From NCBI GenBank assembly GCA_016706545.1, contig JADJJK010000077.1:124001-188000 (forward strand): a DNA stretch of 64,000 nt, in the 5' to 3' direction. Source of the stretch: Myxococcales bacterium (GTDB lineage: Bacteria; Myxococcota_A; Polyangia; Haliangiales; Haliangiaceae). The notes beneath the pieces were generated by a model. It saw nothing but the letters and a program-made list of their open reading frames with translations. It searched no databases and was not told the DNA's origin. Numbering within the stretch: the stretch's first letter is position 1; each line of letters begins with the position of its first letter. The translations under genes were made by a program, and so were the position numbers. This document shows positions 61,253 to 64,000 of the stretch, in pieces.

Positions 61253-61758
61253 GGCAAACGTCTAGAGCGGGCTTCGCACGCCAACGTGGAAGACGCGGGG
61301 CTGTCTCCAACCATGGTGCAACGTCGACACGTCCGGGCACCATCACACTCCAAAACCATCATCGGGTAAAGCGAAGAGATGCGTTTGTGCGGGGCCTACT
61401 CCTGCTTTTCGAAGATCAGATTCGGCACAAGTGGAGGCGCTTGTAGTCATGTTCACGCATCGCCGCCAACGGCGGCGTGAATTCGTGTCGAGCCCCACAG
61501 GAACGTTTTCTGAGGTGTGCTGCACCGTCGACAACATGGGTATGTGTCGGTCATCTCGCTGGTCCCACCGCGCGCGATGTGCGCAAAGCTGCGGCAATAT
61601 GGTCGCCTGCGACCAAGAAGAAGCCTGAGTCTGCGCGTACGTGGTTTGCGCACCAACAGACATCGTGAATCAAGACGTCAATGCGCAGGCCGGGCCGCGC
61701 GAGCTGGCGGCGACGGCTCGGCGCTCTGCTACTCGGCGCTCTGCCACTCGGCGCTCTA
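61253..61758. other. Low-GC intergenic region between mtgA and the ParA operon
   Basis: This region is visibly less GC-rich than its surroundings and has no convincing gene on either strand. Two short hairpins are visible: GCCGCC-AAC-GGCGGC at about 61468-61482 and GGTCGC-CT-GCGACC at about 61600-61613. As both flanking genes point the same way, it should hold the ParA-operon promoter near 61252-61450. Confidence 0.55.
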
Positions 61759-62775
61759 CTACTCGGCGGTCGATGGCGCGGCGGTCGGCGGCTCGGCGGT
61801 CGGCGGCGCGGCGGTCGGCGGCTCGGCGGTCGGCGGCGCGGCGGTCGGCGGCGCGGCGGTCGATGGCGCGGGCTGCGTCGGCGCTGGCGTCTGGGGTTCC
61901 TGCGTGGTCGTCGCTGACTCCGCGCTGGCCGCGGCCGGCGCGGTCGTCGCTGGGGTCCCGGGCGTCGCCTTGCGGGGCGGTGGCGGAGGCAGGCCGGCCT
62001 CGGCGGCGGCGGCGGCGAAGGACTCCTGGTTGATGAGCCCATCGCGCCGCAACATCGCCAGGATGCGTCCGACCTTGCGCTGCAGCGTGGCCGAGCGATG
62101 TCGCGGCGAGCGAAGAAACGGGTTGGGCAGCGCCACCACCAGCCGCGCGGCTTGCGCTGGCGTGAGCTGGCGCGCCGAGCGGCCAAACCAGTGGCGCGCG
62201 GCGGCCTCCGCGCCAAAGATGCCGTCGCCCCACTCCACCACGTTGAGATACAGCTCGAGGATCCGCGGCTTTGTGAGGTCGGACTCGAGCCGCGCGGCGA
62301 TGAGCAGCTCGCGCACCTTACGCAGCAGGCTACGCGACGGCGACAGGTACAGGTTCTTGGCGAGCTGCTGCGTGATGGTGCTGCCGCCCACCGCCATCTT
62401 GCCCCGCTGGTAGTTGGCCTCGACCGCGTGTTCGATCGCCACCCAGTCGACCCCCTCGTGATCGTAGAACCGGGCGTCCTCCGCGTAGATCACGGCCGCG
62501 CGCAGATACGGAGAGATCTGATTGAGGCGGCGCCACTGCCACTTGATGACCAGGGGGCGACTGGCCTGCGCGGCCTCGGCGCGCCGCAACTCGATGAACG
62601 CGGTGGTGCTGGGGTTGCCCGACGCCAGCTCGCGCGCCGTGGGGATGGAAGCCCACAGCGCGGTCAGGAGCGCCGCGGTCACCACCAGCGCGCCCTCGAT
62701 CGCGCGCCGGACCCAGCGCCAGACCGCACGCCAGGCGCCGCGTCGAGATCGACGGTCTCCTTGCCTTGACCCCAT
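61759..62775 (-). CDS. mtgA: Monofunctional peptidoglycan glycosyltransferase (GT51)
   Basis: The protein is 338 aa with start ATG 62775. One membrane helix (AIEGALVVTAALLTALWASI) is followed by the GT51 domain with its five motifs: AEDARFYDHEGVDW (catalytic Glu), GGSTITQQLAKNLYL, RKVRELLIAARLE, KPRILELYLNVVEWGDGIFGAEAAARHWFG, and ARLVVALPNPFLRSP. It polymerises lipid II glycan chains without a transpeptidase. A 90-residue tail is all Pro/Thr/Ala and ends in (PPTAAPPTAE)n from a short DNA repeat (about 61760-61870); that tail is longer than in most MtgA proteins and should be extracytoplasmic. Confidence 0.93.
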   Translation of the reverse strand: MGSRQGDRRSRRGAWRAVWRWVRRAIEGALVVTAALLTALWASIPTARELASGNPSTTAFIELRRAEAAQASRPLVIKWQWRRLNQISPYLRAAVIYAEDARFYDHEGVDWVAIEHAVEANYQRGKMAVGGSTITQQLAKNLYLSPSRSLLRKVRELLIAARLESDLTKPRILELYLNVVEWGDGIFGAEAAARHWFGRSARQLTPAQAARLVVALPNPFLRSPRHRSATLQRKVGRILAMLRRDGLINQESFAAAAAEAGLPPPPPRKATPGTPATTAPAAASAESATTTQEPQTPAPTQPAPSTAAPPTAAPPTAEPPTAAPPTAEPPTAAPSTAE

Positions 62776-62778
62776 CGG

Positions 62779-63593
<815 letters not shown>

Positions 63594-63597
<4 letters not shown>

Positions 63598-64000
63598 CGG
63601 TTGGGCCGCTTTCGCAGGTGCTGGGCGATCTTCATCGCCATCTCCAGCGCCTGTTCGTAGTTGAGGCGAGGATCCACGCGCGACTTGTAGGCGCGCTCCA
63701 GATCCCCTTCGGTGAGGCCGCGCGCGCCGCCGATGCACTCGGTGACGTCCTCGCCGGTCATCTCGAAGTGGACGCCGCCGAGCTCGGAGCCGTGGTCGCG
63801 ATGCACGGTGAAGCTCTGCTCCAGCTCGGACAGGATGTTGTCGAAGTGCCGGGTCTTGATGCCGCCGGGCGTGGTCTCGGTGTTGCCGTGCATCGGATCG
63901 CAGATCCAGAGCACCTGCCGGCCAAGCTTGGCCACGGCGCCGAGCAGCTCCGGCAGCTTCTTGGTGACGTGCGCCGCGCCCATGCGGTGGATGAGGGTGA
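63594..64000 (-). CDS. Class II 3-deoxy-7-phosphoheptulonate (DAHP) synthase, C-terminal part
   Basis: Partial: the gene enters from beyond the right window edge. The visible 135 residues (LIHRMGAAHVTKKLPELLGAVAKLGRQVLWICDPMHGNTETTPGGIKTRHFDNILSELEQSFTVHRDHGSELGGVHFEMTGEDVTECIGGARGLTEGDLERAYKSRVDPRLNYEQALEMAMKIAQHL) carry the class II marks WICDPMHGNT, KTRHFD, GGVHFEMTGEDVTEC and the C-terminal SxxDPRLNxEQ. The enzyme joins phosphoenolpyruvate and erythrose-4-phosphate, the first step of the shikimate pathway. The stop overlaps the start of the TPR membrane gene. Confidence 0.93.

Noticed and set aside
61253..61758. tRNA or small RNA gene in the low-GC gap
   Set aside because: Two short hairpins are visible but no cloverleaf, anticodon stem or conserved T-loop could be assembled.

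Overview
The window is strongly GC-rich and reads as a chromosomal segment of a Myxococcota bacterium (myxobacterium in the broad sense). Supporting features are a Ser/Thr kinase fused to an nSTAND-like ATPase and a formylglycine-generating-enzyme-like domain, a GAF/sigma-54 activator, many TPR, PEGA and Cys-rich lipoproteins, roadblock/LC7 proteins beside a ParA-like ATPase, an AgmX/PglI-type C-terminal domain and DUF3570/DUF4266 genes. No tRNA, rRNA or CRISPR array was seen. Genus-level placement is not possible by eye.

Region 1 (0.6-13.1 kb) is the most unusual part. It holds an export-signal-less subtilisin-like protease with three DUF5648-like repeats, a divergent GAF/sigma-54 activator, a translationally coupled pair whose second member looks like a clan-CD (caspase/gingipain/DUF4347-like) peptidase, a kinase-nSTAND-FGE fusion, and a small membrane protein followed by a second subtilisin-like protease. 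Both protease units have a sigma-54 (-24/-12) promoter match. The same palindrome, TGTCG-N8-CGACA, lies upstream of both. I infer one activator controlling two protease units, a candidate proteolytic signalling or conflict system.

Region 2 (13.2-26.7 kb) holds envelope and housekeeping genes: a DUF4266/DUF3570/lipoprotein operon, an AgmX-like TPR lipoprotein, a repeat-scanning protein, a PEGA membrane protein, two paralogous small lipoproteins and mutS2. Region 3 (26.8-30.2 kb) is accessory. It has a short-chain dehydrogenase remnant, an 18-bp tandem array, a DUF222/HNH gene surrounded and interrupted by a palindromic repeat, and a 182-bp MITE-like foldback element that supplies a neighbouring gene's stop codon.

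Region 4 (30.2-39.5 kb) has a ChaN/TraB-like protein, a MacAB-like efflux operon, thioredoxin with a small Cys-rich protein, a DUF7450-like secreted protein, a TetR regulator with a perfect operator coupled to an NTF2-like protein, and a group II truncated haemoglobin. Region 5 (39.6-49.4 kb) is rich in TPR, PEGA and kelch proteins. Its 44.6-49.1 kb part carries so many single-base frame changes that it is either decaying or badly assembled. Region 6 (49.4-64 kb) has a FadL-like barrel, an M23 peptidase (two apparent indels), type IIA topoisomerase subunits A and B, a TPR/ParA/roadblock/roadblock operon, mtgA, a TPR membrane protein and the end of a class II DAHP synthase.

At least ten genes show single-nucleotide frame changes, many in C or G runs. 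Reads should be re-checked before treating them as pseudogenes.
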